Assembly (NCBI GenBank): GCA_905178155.1
Contig: CAJINV010000009.1
Span: forward strand, 3,342,768-3,406,767
DNA length: 64,000 nucleotides
Direction: 5' to 3'
Origin: Amoebophrya sp. A120
Lineage: Eukaryota > Sar > Dinophyceae > Syndiniales > Amoebophryaceae
Shown: one piece after another, positions 8,501 to 19,200 of the stretch
Numbering within the stretch: the stretch's first letter is position 1
Layout: each line of letters opens with the position of its first letter
Notes under the pieces: generated by a model
What the model was told of the DNA's origin: nothing
Databases searched by the model: none
What the model saw: only the letters and a program-made list of their open reading frames with translations
Program-made: the position numbers and the translations under genes

Positions 8501-11080
8501 CAAGAGCGAAGCGACGCACTGGACAGGCCATCTGTTGTAATGCGTTTCAGCCTGGCTACAGCAGCAAGAACATCTATCATACTATTCGGTTAGACATCTG
8601 GAAACCTAAACAGGCCTAGCATGCGCCTCTGTTTCGGTTCTACTGCAAAACACAGCTGATTTGTCGTGGCCACAAATCAATCTGCAGCACGGATTTATTA
8701 TCGTTTTGATATGTGGCGGGGGGATTTATTTTCTTCTTCATACGTGTGGAAGGTGCTAGGCCAACTGAAAGCCGCGGCCTTGTCTCTCAAGGACACGCTC
8801 ACTGCCATGTTCCGTGGGAAAAATAAACCAGGCCCAGCGGAGGACGGACGGGAGGTAGAAGAAGGAGACATTGGGGCTGAAGACGGTGACAAGCCGAGTG
8901 AAGACGGGGAAGCGGAAAAGAACTCCGATGACGAAGGGCAGGACGGTGCTGACGCAGGAGCTCTGAAGGAGGACCACGCTGACGAAGCAGGGGCCGCGGG
9001 CGAAGCGCCCGTGCAGCCGGGAGGACCTGCTATCATCAAGGGCGGGAAAAAAGGACTTGCACCAGGACAGCAGAAGTCACCACCGCAGCTCGGCGCGATG
9101 CATAAAGGGGAAAAGACCAGCGGAACTATCCATTCCGGGAAAGAAAGTATCTTTTAGTACTGAAGCGACATGCATCCGCATCGCGAACGCGATCACAAAT
9201 TTTTGATCTGCTTGTTCAGAGTTGAGAAAATAGATTTGCAAGGCTGAAAAAGGTAAAAACGCTTGCCATGCAGTGTATGTTGCTGCAACCCGCCGTCGCA
9301 CGCAAGAACAGCAAAGGATAAGTACTTTTCCCTCGGATAGCCAAAACCGTGCAGAAAGGCGTGGTCGCAGGGGCCGCCGGCGGTTTGAAAGAAAGTGGAA
9401 AGGTGGTAAAGGGAGCAAAAGATGCGAAAAGCACAACGAAGCCGGACGGCACGCAGCCGCTGCAACAACCTGCCGCCCATCCCGGAGCTCCACCGGGAAA
9501 GCAGATGAAAATCCCAGCAGGAGCAGGCAAAGACGGTGATCATCCGGGAAAAATGAAAGGCGCGTCCTCCTCCGGACAGCTGCACAAAGAGGCAGGAGGA
9601 AAACCCGCACTGCAACAGCCAGCGGGTAGCAAACCCGCCGGTGTTCTCGCGGGGAAGGACCAACAGCAGCCGTCGCTGCCCAAGGGGCCGAAGGGCACGG
9701 GAATTACGCAATCGCCGGCGGGCAAGAGTCCGTCCGGGGGACAATCGCCGGCGGCGGGCAGGAGTACGAGTAGCAAGTCACCACCTGGAGGAGGAGGAGG
9801 TGGAGGCCCTCCTGCTGGAAGTGACCACAAGGGAGGCAAGAAGTCGCCGGAGAGCGCAAATATCAAGGGAACATCAAAATCTCCACCGCAGATGATGAAG
9901 TCCGGAGTTGGACCAACAAAACAGCCCGAAGCTCTTCTAGCGGCGAACAAGGGAACCACGGCAGGACCAGGGAAGGACGCCCTCGTCGGGAGTAGTGGTT
10001 TAGCACCAAAAGGAAAAAATAGTGCCAAGTCTCCACCACAAAACACGGCGCAGCCCCTATCGCAAGGAAAAATCCCCCCTCCCCATATTGAAGAGGTAGG
10101 TTTTCGAAAATTTGTGTTGCTGATTTGAGGTCACAAATCACGTTTGTGTTGCAAGAAGACAAGGGCAGCAGCTTCCGTCCCATTATGGAGGCGGTTTGTC
10201 ATGCTGTTGAGCCAACATCACGGACGCTTTTCATGCTAAGCGCCTAAGTCAAAGCCTCTCTACTCAGGCTTGATATGGGTCTGCAGTCCTCTCCAGCAAG
10301 ACAAATGCGATTTGTGTACTCAAATACAGCAACACAAATTTCGCTTTCGATATGGGGAGGGGGGATTTTTCCTCACAATAGCCCCCGTCTAGTAGTCCGC
10401 CGGGTCGTCCGGGAAGTTTGGTGGGCAGCAAGCAAGACGGGAGTAAGAAAGGCATGAATAGCAACAGCAACAATAAAGGAGCACCAGCTGGGCCAGGGGT
10501 CGGTATTGTAGTACCGTCGCAGGAGCAGCCGCCTTCTGAACGGCAGTCTGCGACGAGCGCGCCACGAGGACCCCAAGCAGGATCGCCTTCGCTTCCAACA
10601 CGCGGTTCTTCGGCGGGCGAAATGAAAGGGAAACAACAACAAATAACACCATCTTCTTCCAAGCCGGGAAGCAAAAGTGCAGCCGGTGCTGGATCACCAC
10701 CAGGGGGAGCACAACAACCAAAAGGAAGTAGTACAACTAAAATGACCTCCGACAAAGACAAGAACATGATGATGAACAAAGGCGGCGACAAGATGAAAGG
10801 AGTAAAAACGGGTAATATTCAACCAGATCTAGCCCCACCGCAAGAGGAAAGCGAGGTGGTGGTCAGGACCAAGCGGGCGAGTCACGATCGGGTAGACATG
10901 AATCAAAAAGGTGTAGGACTCCTGAATAAAGGAAAAGGATTTCCACCGCCTCCGGAACCGGAAAGCGAAGTTGTGGTCGTAACGAGAAGAGCGAGTCACG
11001 GCCACTCCGGGGAGGGCGGTCCGATGAATCACCCACTGCCGACGCCGGGTAATTTGGGCAAGGGAATGAAAAAGAAGTGA
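5571..11080 (+). CDS. Single-pass membrane protein with low-complexity tail, 1004 aa
   Basis: Ten exons join in one frame (3015 bases): 5571-6434, 6637-6755, 7020-7031, 7344-7401, 7689-7794, 8090-8127, 8385-8394, 8748-9147, 9345-10057, 10386-11080. One intron (6756-7019) is GT-AG; the rest are TAT/ATA elements. The N-terminus is a hydrophobic signal-like stretch (residues 1-30) followed by a polar acidic region. Residues near 300 hold a Cys/aromatic-rich patch (YKACYIAVPEWNTF). A membrane helix (GLALVIFLLFVCCWCGMIV) lies near residue 370. The cytoplasmic tail of about 600 residues is rich in Gly, Pro, Lys and Ser, with near-repeats such as SEVVVRTKRASH and SEVVVVTRRASH. No family recognised. 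Likely a type I membrane protein; topology is inferred. Confidence 0.75.
6435..6631. mobile_element. Family D introner
   Basis: Duplication agatg/agatg. Confidence 0.92.
6756..7019 (+). other. GT-AG intron
   Basis: Donor GC|GTATTG, acceptor ATGACAG|GG. This is the only join that keeps the frame into the next exon. A hydrophobic-looking frame near 6930 lies inside it. Confidence 0.65.
7032..7338. mobile_element. Family H introner
   Basis: Duplication caagt/caagt. Confidence 0.92.
7402..7683. mobile_element. Family C introner
   Basis: Flanks accta/acata, one mismatch. Confidence 0.85.
7795..8084. mobile_element. Family A introner, diverged 5' arm
   Basis: Duplication gatga/gatga. The 5' arm carries a few substitutions (CTAATGTGTCTGGGTCTT). 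Confidence 0.85.
8128..8379. mobile_element. Family A introner
   Basis: Duplication atacc/atacc. Confidence 0.92.
8395..8742. mobile_element. Family B introner
   Basis: Flanks cgtct/cgtgt. Its 5' TIR is eroded (AACAAATCCCCCTTTC), suggesting an older copy. Confidence 0.82.
9148..9339. mobile_element. TAT/ATA intron, weak TIR (type L)
   Basis: Ends TATC and GATA with an AGTACT-type inverted match. Flanks gaaag/gccaa do not match, but removal keeps the frame. Confidence 0.55.
10058..10380. mobile_element. Family B introner
   Basis: Duplication gcccc/gcccc. Confidence 0.93.
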
Positions 11081-11931
11081 GAAGACGCGAGCTTCGTCTT
11101 TTGCCAGGATTTGCGTTTTGAGTTTGACTTTGAATTTGATGCAGAATAGAAGATGACAAGCTGATTTTATGGATGTTTTGAATTTGATCATGTAGGATTT
11201 GAGGAGCTTCTGCGAGGCATTGCTGATGCCAAAAATGTTGCAAAGCTAAAGACTGCCTTCAGGCGATTTTTGGCGAAGATGATGAAATGTAAGATGAAAA
11301 CCCTTCAACTGTAACCACTTTTCCTATTCGAAGTACTCACCCCAATGTACCAAGATGAACTCAAAGAAACTATTCCAAGAAGAATGGCGGTCTTCAGCTG
11401 ATTTATTTCAGGAATCATTCGTCGGCAACGTCACGTTTATTGAGACGGCGCAGTTCGTCTTCGTAAGTAACTGGAAATTTTTGGCGGGTTCGCGATGGAT
11501 GGTACGTACTTGCTGTTCGACGAGAACATTGAAATATTGTATGCAGGAGCAATGCGCATGCCCTGCTCTAGTACCTGCAACTTTTACTTTCATAATTCTG
11601 TGAGTGAGAGTTTTTGTGCTGTGCTGTTTTGGGTGGGACAGCTTCCTTCTTTCACATGCTGAATCGTTTTCATACTGACAATTATGATTATCGGGTAGTT
11701 GCGACGAGAAATTTTTATGCTGTAGTGATTGTTTCTGCTTTTGTGATTTTCATTGCAGCGGTCGTGGTTGGTCCAGCCGTCAAAGAGCTTAAGTAGAAGA
11801 TGCCGTTCGAGGAACCCAGGTTGAGGACACCATAGGTGAGTAGGTTGAAGCACAATCTTGTAAAAACATTGTCCCCGTCGAGAAAACGAGTCGTCGTCGT
11901 GAGCATCATTTTACAACCATATACAAACAAG
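11081..11931. other. Intergenic
   Basis: 3' trailer of the preceding gene, then AT-rich sequence with only short open frames. No introner. Confidence 0.5.
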
Positions 11932-14900
11932 ATGCTCTTCGAACCGGCCCAGCACTCGCTGCGCCGTTCTAGCTCGTCGAGCTCCCGCCCTGCAACCGGA
12001 GCAGCATGTCGTCCAAGAAGTACGACCGGTTTGGGTTCGAACCCTGCTGGCGCCCCCAATAGAACAAAGTCCAAAAACACTAGTACAGCCTGCACTTCCT
12101 CCTCCTCCCGCTGCAAGAGGGCTACAGTAAGCAGTACGCACAGGAGCAGCGGCAGCAGCTTCCCCAGCATGAACAAGGCCTACTTTGCGGCGCTCACAGC
12201 CTCGCAAATTCTCCTGCTCGCCGACGCGAGAACCTTACTAGTCCACGGGCCGGTGGATCCGAATAAGGACGGCGGAAAACGGTTCTACGCTGAAATATCA
12301 ACAACTAATAGTGTATTTTCGGTGGACGTCGTGAAGCAACAGTTCGCGGAGGAGCACCTGAAACAGGACACTGGGGGTATTGCGAGGAAAAATCTCCCCT
12401 CCCCATTTCGAAAAGGAAATTTGTGATGCTGATTTGTGACCACCACCACACTCAAATCAGCTCTGTCTTGCGTACAAGGCAAACGGCACCCATGTGGCGC
12501 ATTGTGCAGCGAGTCTGTCATGCGTTTTCGCCTATGTCAGGCTTGTTTCTCATGCTCAGCTGCTAGCCGGATGCGTACCCAAATGGGCTTAGAATATGCC
12601 AACAAGCTCTCGCTGCAATACAAAGTTCATTTGTGTACACAAATGCAGCAACGCAAGTTGTCTTCTGAATATGGGGTGGGGGCTTTTTTCACTCTGATAG
12701 TAGGGGAGGCCCGGCGCTACTACCGGGACCTCACCGGATTTTCTCTAGTGTACGACGGGCGGAAAATTGTCGGTATTTATTTTCATCATGTTGGACTGAT
12801 CGATGTTTGTCATGCAGGATATGCTTGCAAATGCAAAAGATAAGATTTTGTCATCTGGCATTTTACACACGGACGACCATCACAAGAGCCTGTTTTGCTG
12901 CTACCTGGATCCATTCAATCAAGAATTTCTACTAGCTCTCATCATCCTTTTCGCAGTGTCTACTCTCTATAATAAGTACAAAAACCAGAAACTTAAACCA
13001 CACATCAACAGACGGCCCTGCTTCCGATTCCGCGCGCAAACACCAAGCGGACGACATCGATACGATATCCCTCGAAGACATCCCGGACCGCGCAGAGATC
13101 CAGCTTCAGCGAGCTCGGGGCTCCGTGGGCGAGATGCACCGGTGGTCCCACAGCATCACCGGGATTTCGAGTTTGTACGGGGGCAGCTCCAGCGACGATG
13201 CTGCATCCGACGCGGACAGTTCATCATCCACCTCCTCAGCGGATTTGTTCACCTTTGCCTGGCAGCGAGATCTGTACCTGGCGACTGGAGTGGTACTGGA
13301 TCTCACCGATGTGAAGGTGATCGGGGTGATGCTTTTACTCCTGGCGGTACTGCTCATTCTGGTCACGAAACTCTGCTCCGCCTTGCTCGGAACGAGTACC
13401 GCCAGCTCGAAGAATCTGATCAGTTCGCCACCTCCGAGAGGGAAATCCGCAATGTCGTCAAGGTCAGCCTCGACAGCGGCGAACCGCGGGTTTTCCCGCA
13501 CACCCGGAGGGACAACGGCTGGTAGTGCGATGAAAAAAGGTTCAAAGAAAGACGATTCTCCCTCTCTACTCTACCAAGACGACGAAGAGGAGCTTTCTGT
13601 CGGGCAGAAACTGGTCCGCCGCGTGACGACGGCGATGAAGGTAAGCCCCGTGTCTGCCATGAAGGGAGGCAGTGGGAGTAGCAAGCCTTTGACAGAGAAG
13701 GGAAAAGTGAAAATATCCGGGTTCGAAGTGAAGAATTGGAACGGGGTTTACTACAATAGCATTTCAACTAGTACATCCTCTAGAAGTGGTGCTAGCAGCA
13801 GTAATTCTAGCTACAAGCTGCTGTCAAGTTCTTCGAAAAAGCACCAAGCGGTGCAATTCGTCCGGAAAATATGCATTGCAAATATGTCGGGGTCTGGAAA
13901 AGGACCAAGTTTGTCATGCATATTTTCCATGAATCATGAAGTCTGTGATGCATGCCCGAGCATCACACATTCTGCGAGAGCTTTCTGATGCTCATACCGC
14001 TTGAGAAATGCCCCCTTCGCGTGGCAAAAACTGGGTCTCTTTTGCTGTTCATGCAATACAGGTTTTATGTAGAGTCCCAAGGTAGCATGACAAGTTGCAT
14101 CCTCCCAGACCCAGACATATTTGCAATGGATAGAAAAAACCGCGGAGCAAAACGGAGCAATACGTGTTGGAAGCGAATTATGGAAGTGTCAGAATCGAAA
14201 TCGACAAAATCGAAATGATTTGTCATGCATATAATGGATTCCAGTTCTTGTTCGAACCCAGTTTCTTAGCGGTGCATGACAAATTCTGGCGTTGCCGTAT
14301 TCCAGTTTGTAATGCTGTTTAGGCAAAGAAGACTGATTCTCTCATGCTGCTTTAGCAGCTCGAGCTATAACCCCAAACAGGCTTACAATCGGCTTCACTT
14401 GCCTGCTCTGCAACACACGTATTGCGCGTCATGCATTTTATGCATCACAAATCTTTCGACTTTGTCAATTTCGATCCTGACAGTTCCATACAAATCTGTC
14501 AGCGACGAAATGGAGTTTGTTTCTAGAGAATGAGCAAACGGACGAGAAAAAGCTCCTAGCCGAGACAACGTCCATGCTATGAATTGCAAAAATGTCTGGG
14601 TCTGGAAGATAATTGCAACTTGTCATGGTAAATCTGAAGCATGCAAAAATCTGTGTTGCATGAGTGCCAAAAGCTGTCCACTTTTGACCAAGTTGGACCG
14701 GAGTTTCTCATGCAGAATAGGCATGATAGGGATCTCACAGAATGTCTGTCATGCTAAGTCCCGCATAGCAGACCGCATGGGTCATGGAAAATCTGCATGA
14801 CAGGTCTACACTCTTCCAGACCCAGACACGTTTGCACTTGATACATGCTGGGTGGCGGCAACAGCAGCGGCGTTGCAGACTGGAATTGTGTGGCGTCCGA

Positions 14901-14955
14901 GGGAGACGCGGGTACATTTCTGTCCGAGATTGTAGAAGATGTGAGGATAGAATGA
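11932..14955 (+). CDS. Membrane protein, 533 aa, unknown function
   Basis: Six exons total 1602 bases: 11932-12377, 12705-12772, 13012-13869, 14138-14178, 14496-14577, 14849-14955. The first ATG in frame is 11932; a later ATG at about 12169 ([20 protein letters not shown]) would give a signal peptide and may be the real start. A short polar region with an Arg/Tyr patch (EARRYYRDL) follows. An acidic Ser-rich stretch precedes a strong membrane helix ([19 protein letters not shown]) near residue 260. The C-terminal half is Ser/Gly-rich and includes the phrase [12 protein letters not shown]. No family recognised. The join at 12773-13011 is GT-AG; the others are TAT/ATA elements. Confidence 0.7.
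12378..12699. mobile_element. Family K introner
   Basis: 5' arm is B-like, 3' arm GGGGTGGGGGCTTTTTTCA. Flanks ggggg/gtagg are imperfect; the frame is restored. Confidence 0.78.
12773..13011 (+). other. GT-AG intron (probable)
   Basis: Donor G|GTATTT, acceptor CAACAG|AC. Chosen because it is the acceptor that links the two long frames. A hydrophobic open frame inside it (12910-12980) is left out. Confidence 0.55.
13870..14132. mobile_element. Family A introner
   Basis: Duplication gaaaa/gaaaa. Confidence 0.92.
14179..14490. mobile_element. Family H introner
   Basis: Flanks cgaat/caaat, one mismatch. Confidence 0.87.
14578..14843. mobile_element. Family A introner
   Basis: Duplication catgc/catgc. 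Confidence 0.92.
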
Positions 14956-16290
14956 AGTATTTTACGTAGTAGAGGAGCAGCAGGCGTTGATCATTTCTCG
15001 TGCTGTCTTCACGCGTGACGCATGTTTGTATAGTTACAGCTGCTACATCGTAAGCGTAGCGGAAAAGAAAGAAACGAAAGAAGCATCCATCTCAATATTT
15101 TACGGGAAAAGCACCAGAGTTGTGCAACAAGACGCTTTCCCCAAGAAGTTCCCGTGTTCGTAGCAAAGGGCCGTAAATTATGCTGCTTTATAAAGGGCCG
15201 TAATTTTTCTTGAAGATCTGCATTCAATATTACGCATTGCATTTTCTTTGCTTGTGCAGATCGATACTTGTTGACACGACGAAAAATCAAGAAACCGCAC
15301 AAGAACATGACCGAACGCAGTAGAACATCATCGTGATCCACCTCTTTGTAACATTTGGAAGGGAGAAATCATGATGATCATTTTTGCCTCTCCGCTTTGA
15401 CTCATGTGATCCTGTCCTCGCGGCATTTTTTCGCAACGCAACGACAAGCAACTTTGATGCCAAGGAGTTGTCAAAAGTTCATTTTTTCGCAACGCAACGA
15501 CAAGCATCTTTGATGCCAAGGAGTTGTCAAAAGTATCCGAACCAAAGCCCCACAAGTTCCTCCTTTGCAAGCCGATCTCTTTTGCGAATAAATATGTTTT
15601 TGAGTTGGAACAAAAAACGATAGAGCATAATGGACACTAAAAGAAGATGCAAAGTTGGGACGCAGGAATTGTTTTCTCTGCTACGACCTATGAATGTGCA
15701 TGACGAAACTGCTCCCCCATCGATGAACCGATATCGAAATCTGCAGAAAGAAAAGAAAACCAGAACACAGATCCCGGAAACTGACTTTACATCAAAATTG
15801 CAATCCCCGGCTAGTTCACGCACAACCCATTTAGTTCTTTTATTTCTTCCTATCGAAAAATTACTACGAATTACTTCCCCCTGCAGCGCGAAAAAAAAGA
15901 TTGTTTCCCCGAGGTTGTTTTGATGAATGTGTAAAAACAAAGTAGAGAATTTCTGAATTAAAAAGTTTCATTTCTAAATATTGTGGCGACACAAGAAAAA
16001 CGTCATGATGAGGTCTTTTTCCAAAACGCCTAGCATCGCGTCTTGATGAGCACCCTTTGTAAAAAAAAGTAGCGACATCGGCACATCAATGTAGTTTCTG
16101 CTTGTACTTTTTTCTTTTGGCGACTCACTCGGTAGTACTACACAACGAGCATTTATCAAAGTACAACTTCCTTGATGTTGTACTTCTTGTAGGGATAGCG
16201 ATTTTTGTTTGTCTCTGCTTCTTGACAACAGCATTCATATTCTTGCATCTTCTGTAGACACCACGACCACGACTAAACAGAAACGACAAT
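14956..16290. other. Intergenic
   Basis: No introner and no supported gene. A 45-bp unit (TTTTTTCGCAACGCAACGAC core) is repeated in tandem at about 15427-15535. The last 100 bases are probably the leader of the helicase gene. Confidence 0.5.
15427..15535 (+). repeat. Two-copy tandem repeat
   Basis: CATTTTTTCGCAACGCAACG through GAGTTGTCAAAAGT occurs twice with a period of about 60 bp. Confidence 0.75.
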
Positions 16291-19200
16291 ATGTCGTGGC
16301 ATAACAACCGCGGTTGGGGGTACAACAAGGGGGGTGGTAAGCACCACCCCGGCTACAAGCAACCCCTAATCGAGTACTTCATGGACTTTTGCCGGGACAG
16401 CGACAAGTCCGGGGTTCTGACCACCCCGACCTTTGCCTTCAACCAGCTGCCTATCGAGATCGGCGATCCGGCGGGAAAATGGTACTGCGAGCTGACGGTT
16501 TTCGACAAGGAAAAGCGGTGCCAACTGACGTATACCAACATGGAGCCGCAATTGGTGAAGAAAACCGCGCAGGAACAGTCCATCGTGCAGTTTATCAACT
16601 GCAAAAATGTCTGGGTCTGTAAGAGTGCAAGACTTGTGATGCTGCATCAGGATGTGAAAAAAATCTGTGTTGCATGAGCAGCAGAAGGAGCCTAATTTTT
16701 GTTACGCAGAGAGGGCATCTGTCATGCGGAATAGGCATGAAGAATCCCTCAAAAAACCTGTGAAGATGCTAGAGCATGCATCACAGACATCACGGCCCAT
16801 GCAAAACGTGCATGACAAGTCTCAGAATCATCTGCCAGACCCAGACATTTTTGCATTTGATACAATTCTTCGAGCAACGGTTCATCCCCCTCGACGTGAA
16901 CCAGTTTTACTCCACTTTAGGGGAGGCCGAGCGGCAGAAGTCGCATGTGGAGCGGCTCCGACAGCAAAAAATCATCGGGCTGACCAAAAAACAGATCGCG
17001 GAGCGGAAGGCCCAGGGTGTGGGGTTCGAGTACCTGGCCCAAGCGCAGGGCGATGGAAACCTCATGAATGCGGCAGTGGATACGCTGACCGACGAACAGC
17101 TGTTGGCGCTGTCGCAACAAAACGTGGACTTCGGGAAAGAAGTGAAGTTGCTAACCGAAGACGAAGAGAGACGATTGCTAATCGAGGGGGGAGCGGATTT
17201 GGCCCCGGCGATTGGTGGAGGAAGTATGTCGGAAGAGGAAAGCGCAGGGAAGATGGCGTATTTATTACTAAATTCTTTTGATGTACAACTTTACAATAAA
17301 TGGCACTTCGCATGACAAGTTACTCATTCAAAAATTTTGGTCTGTGATGCATTGCCAGTGTATAGAGATTAGAGTTTGTGATGCGCATGTCACAATACAA
17401 ACAGCGCCGACGACGAGTACCTGAAATACCTGCTTCCGATATCAGCTGCAAAAATGTTTGGGTCTGGAAGATTGCAACTTGTGATGCTGTTTTTGGACTC
17501 TAAGAAAATTTGTATTGCATGACCAGCAAGAGGGGTGCGCTTTGTGCTACACGGACAGGGCATTTCTCATGCGCAAGGTGCACCAGGAAGGGTTCTAAAA
17601 ATCTGTAATGCTAGGTCATACATTACAGACTATCATGGGTCATGAGAAATATGCATGACAAGTCTTGCATTCTTCCAGACCCAGACATTTTTGCATTTGA
17701 TATCCGAACGAGGACGACGACGACGAGGACATGGACCCGGATCTGAAGCTATGCAATGCAAATTTTTCATCTCGGTCTGAATTTGTGATGCGAGATGTGC
17801 ATGCGAGAAGGATCTGTCGTGCAGGAAGAGAACCGGCGTTTATTTTTTTGTCATGCGGGCTGCCACGTCGAAGTCGACCGCCAGTTTGTCATGCAAGTCA
17901 CAATTGGAAAATGAAAAATGAAAATCCGGAAGTGGAACAAGCCTTTATTGAACTGCTCACTCGTACGCGTAGTTTTTGATGCCGTATCAAAGGCACCAGA
18001 CCTACGTAGGTTTGGTCATGCAAGACTCAACAGCATGATATAAAAAACCAAAAATCTTCAAAAATTCTCTTGCTTTGTTCATCTCAGACCCAGATTAGGA
18101 TTTTTTCCATTGCATACGAACAATCCCTCGGCCTGCCCCCAAACGCGAAAAAACAACGGACGGATAAAGGTTCTGCTTTCAAGGGCGCGGCCGTATCCCA
18201 CAGAAAAAAGCAAGCAGGTCATATTTGTCATGCAAAAGTAAATAGACAAAAAAATCTGTATTGCGTTTGCGTGTCCTAAGCAGCTGCACCATGCTATGGG
18301 CTCGCCGATGACAGATTTTTTCGTGTATTTATTTTTGCATTACAAATCTGACCTGCCTGTCTTTTTCTGTGGCATAGGCGGGTACGGGCGCGAACAACAC
18401 CGGGCTCGGGCAGAAGGTCGAGTACCCGAACATGATGCCGACGAAGGGGGGCAAGTGGGGGAAGTTTGGGAAGCTGCCGCAACAGGGCTGGGGAAACTGG
18501 AAGGGATATCCTATGTAAAAACGTCCTCACCCCAGAGTCAAAATCGGAAATCTGCAACACAAATCTCCAAGCTTTGGGAGTTCTGCATGACAAGTTTCCA
18601 TCTGCAGGGTAGTGCTAGTTAGCAAGGGCAGCCGCAGGAGAAACCCAGCTTCTCATCCTGTTTACAGCATTACAAAGTCCAAAACACGATTGGAAATGCC
18701 TCTCATGCAGATACGCATCACAAATGGTTCTGTCATTGCGCATTTGCATGACAACTCTGGTGTCGTGGGGACGGTTTTGCCGAGGATAAGGGAAAAGGCG
18801 GGGGCAAGCACGACATCCCGGACTGGCTGAAGAACAGCAACCAGGCGGAGATGCTGCTCCGCGGCCAGAGCGGCCGGCTCGGGAAAAAGCACAACCCGAA
18901 CGAGATTGCGCTGCCCGGCGAGCTATGCATGGCAAATATGTCTGGGTCTGGAAGATTGTGAGATTTCTCATGCTAGTTTGGCATGACTCTGAACTCTGTA
19001 TTGCGTAGGGCCATCGGAAGACCTCCTCTTGTCTGTCATGCAAAAACGATGTTTCTCATGCGGAATACGCAACACAGAGCCACGGGAAAATCTGTCATGC
19101 TTGACGGTGCATTACAGTGCGCTTCCTGTTCACTAACATGCATCACAAGTTTCCAGACCCAGACATTTTTACGCTTGATACGAGCAGTTCAAACGCGCGG

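Noticed and set aside
12036-12060. tRNA-like T-arm (GGGTTCGAACCC)
   Set aside because: No D-arm, anticodon stem or acceptor stem around it; it lies in coding sequence.
12910-12985. Second membrane helix ([18 protein letters not shown])
   Set aside because: It sits in a frame that does not connect to the long downstream frame and ends in a pyrimidine-rich stretch typical of an intron 3' end.
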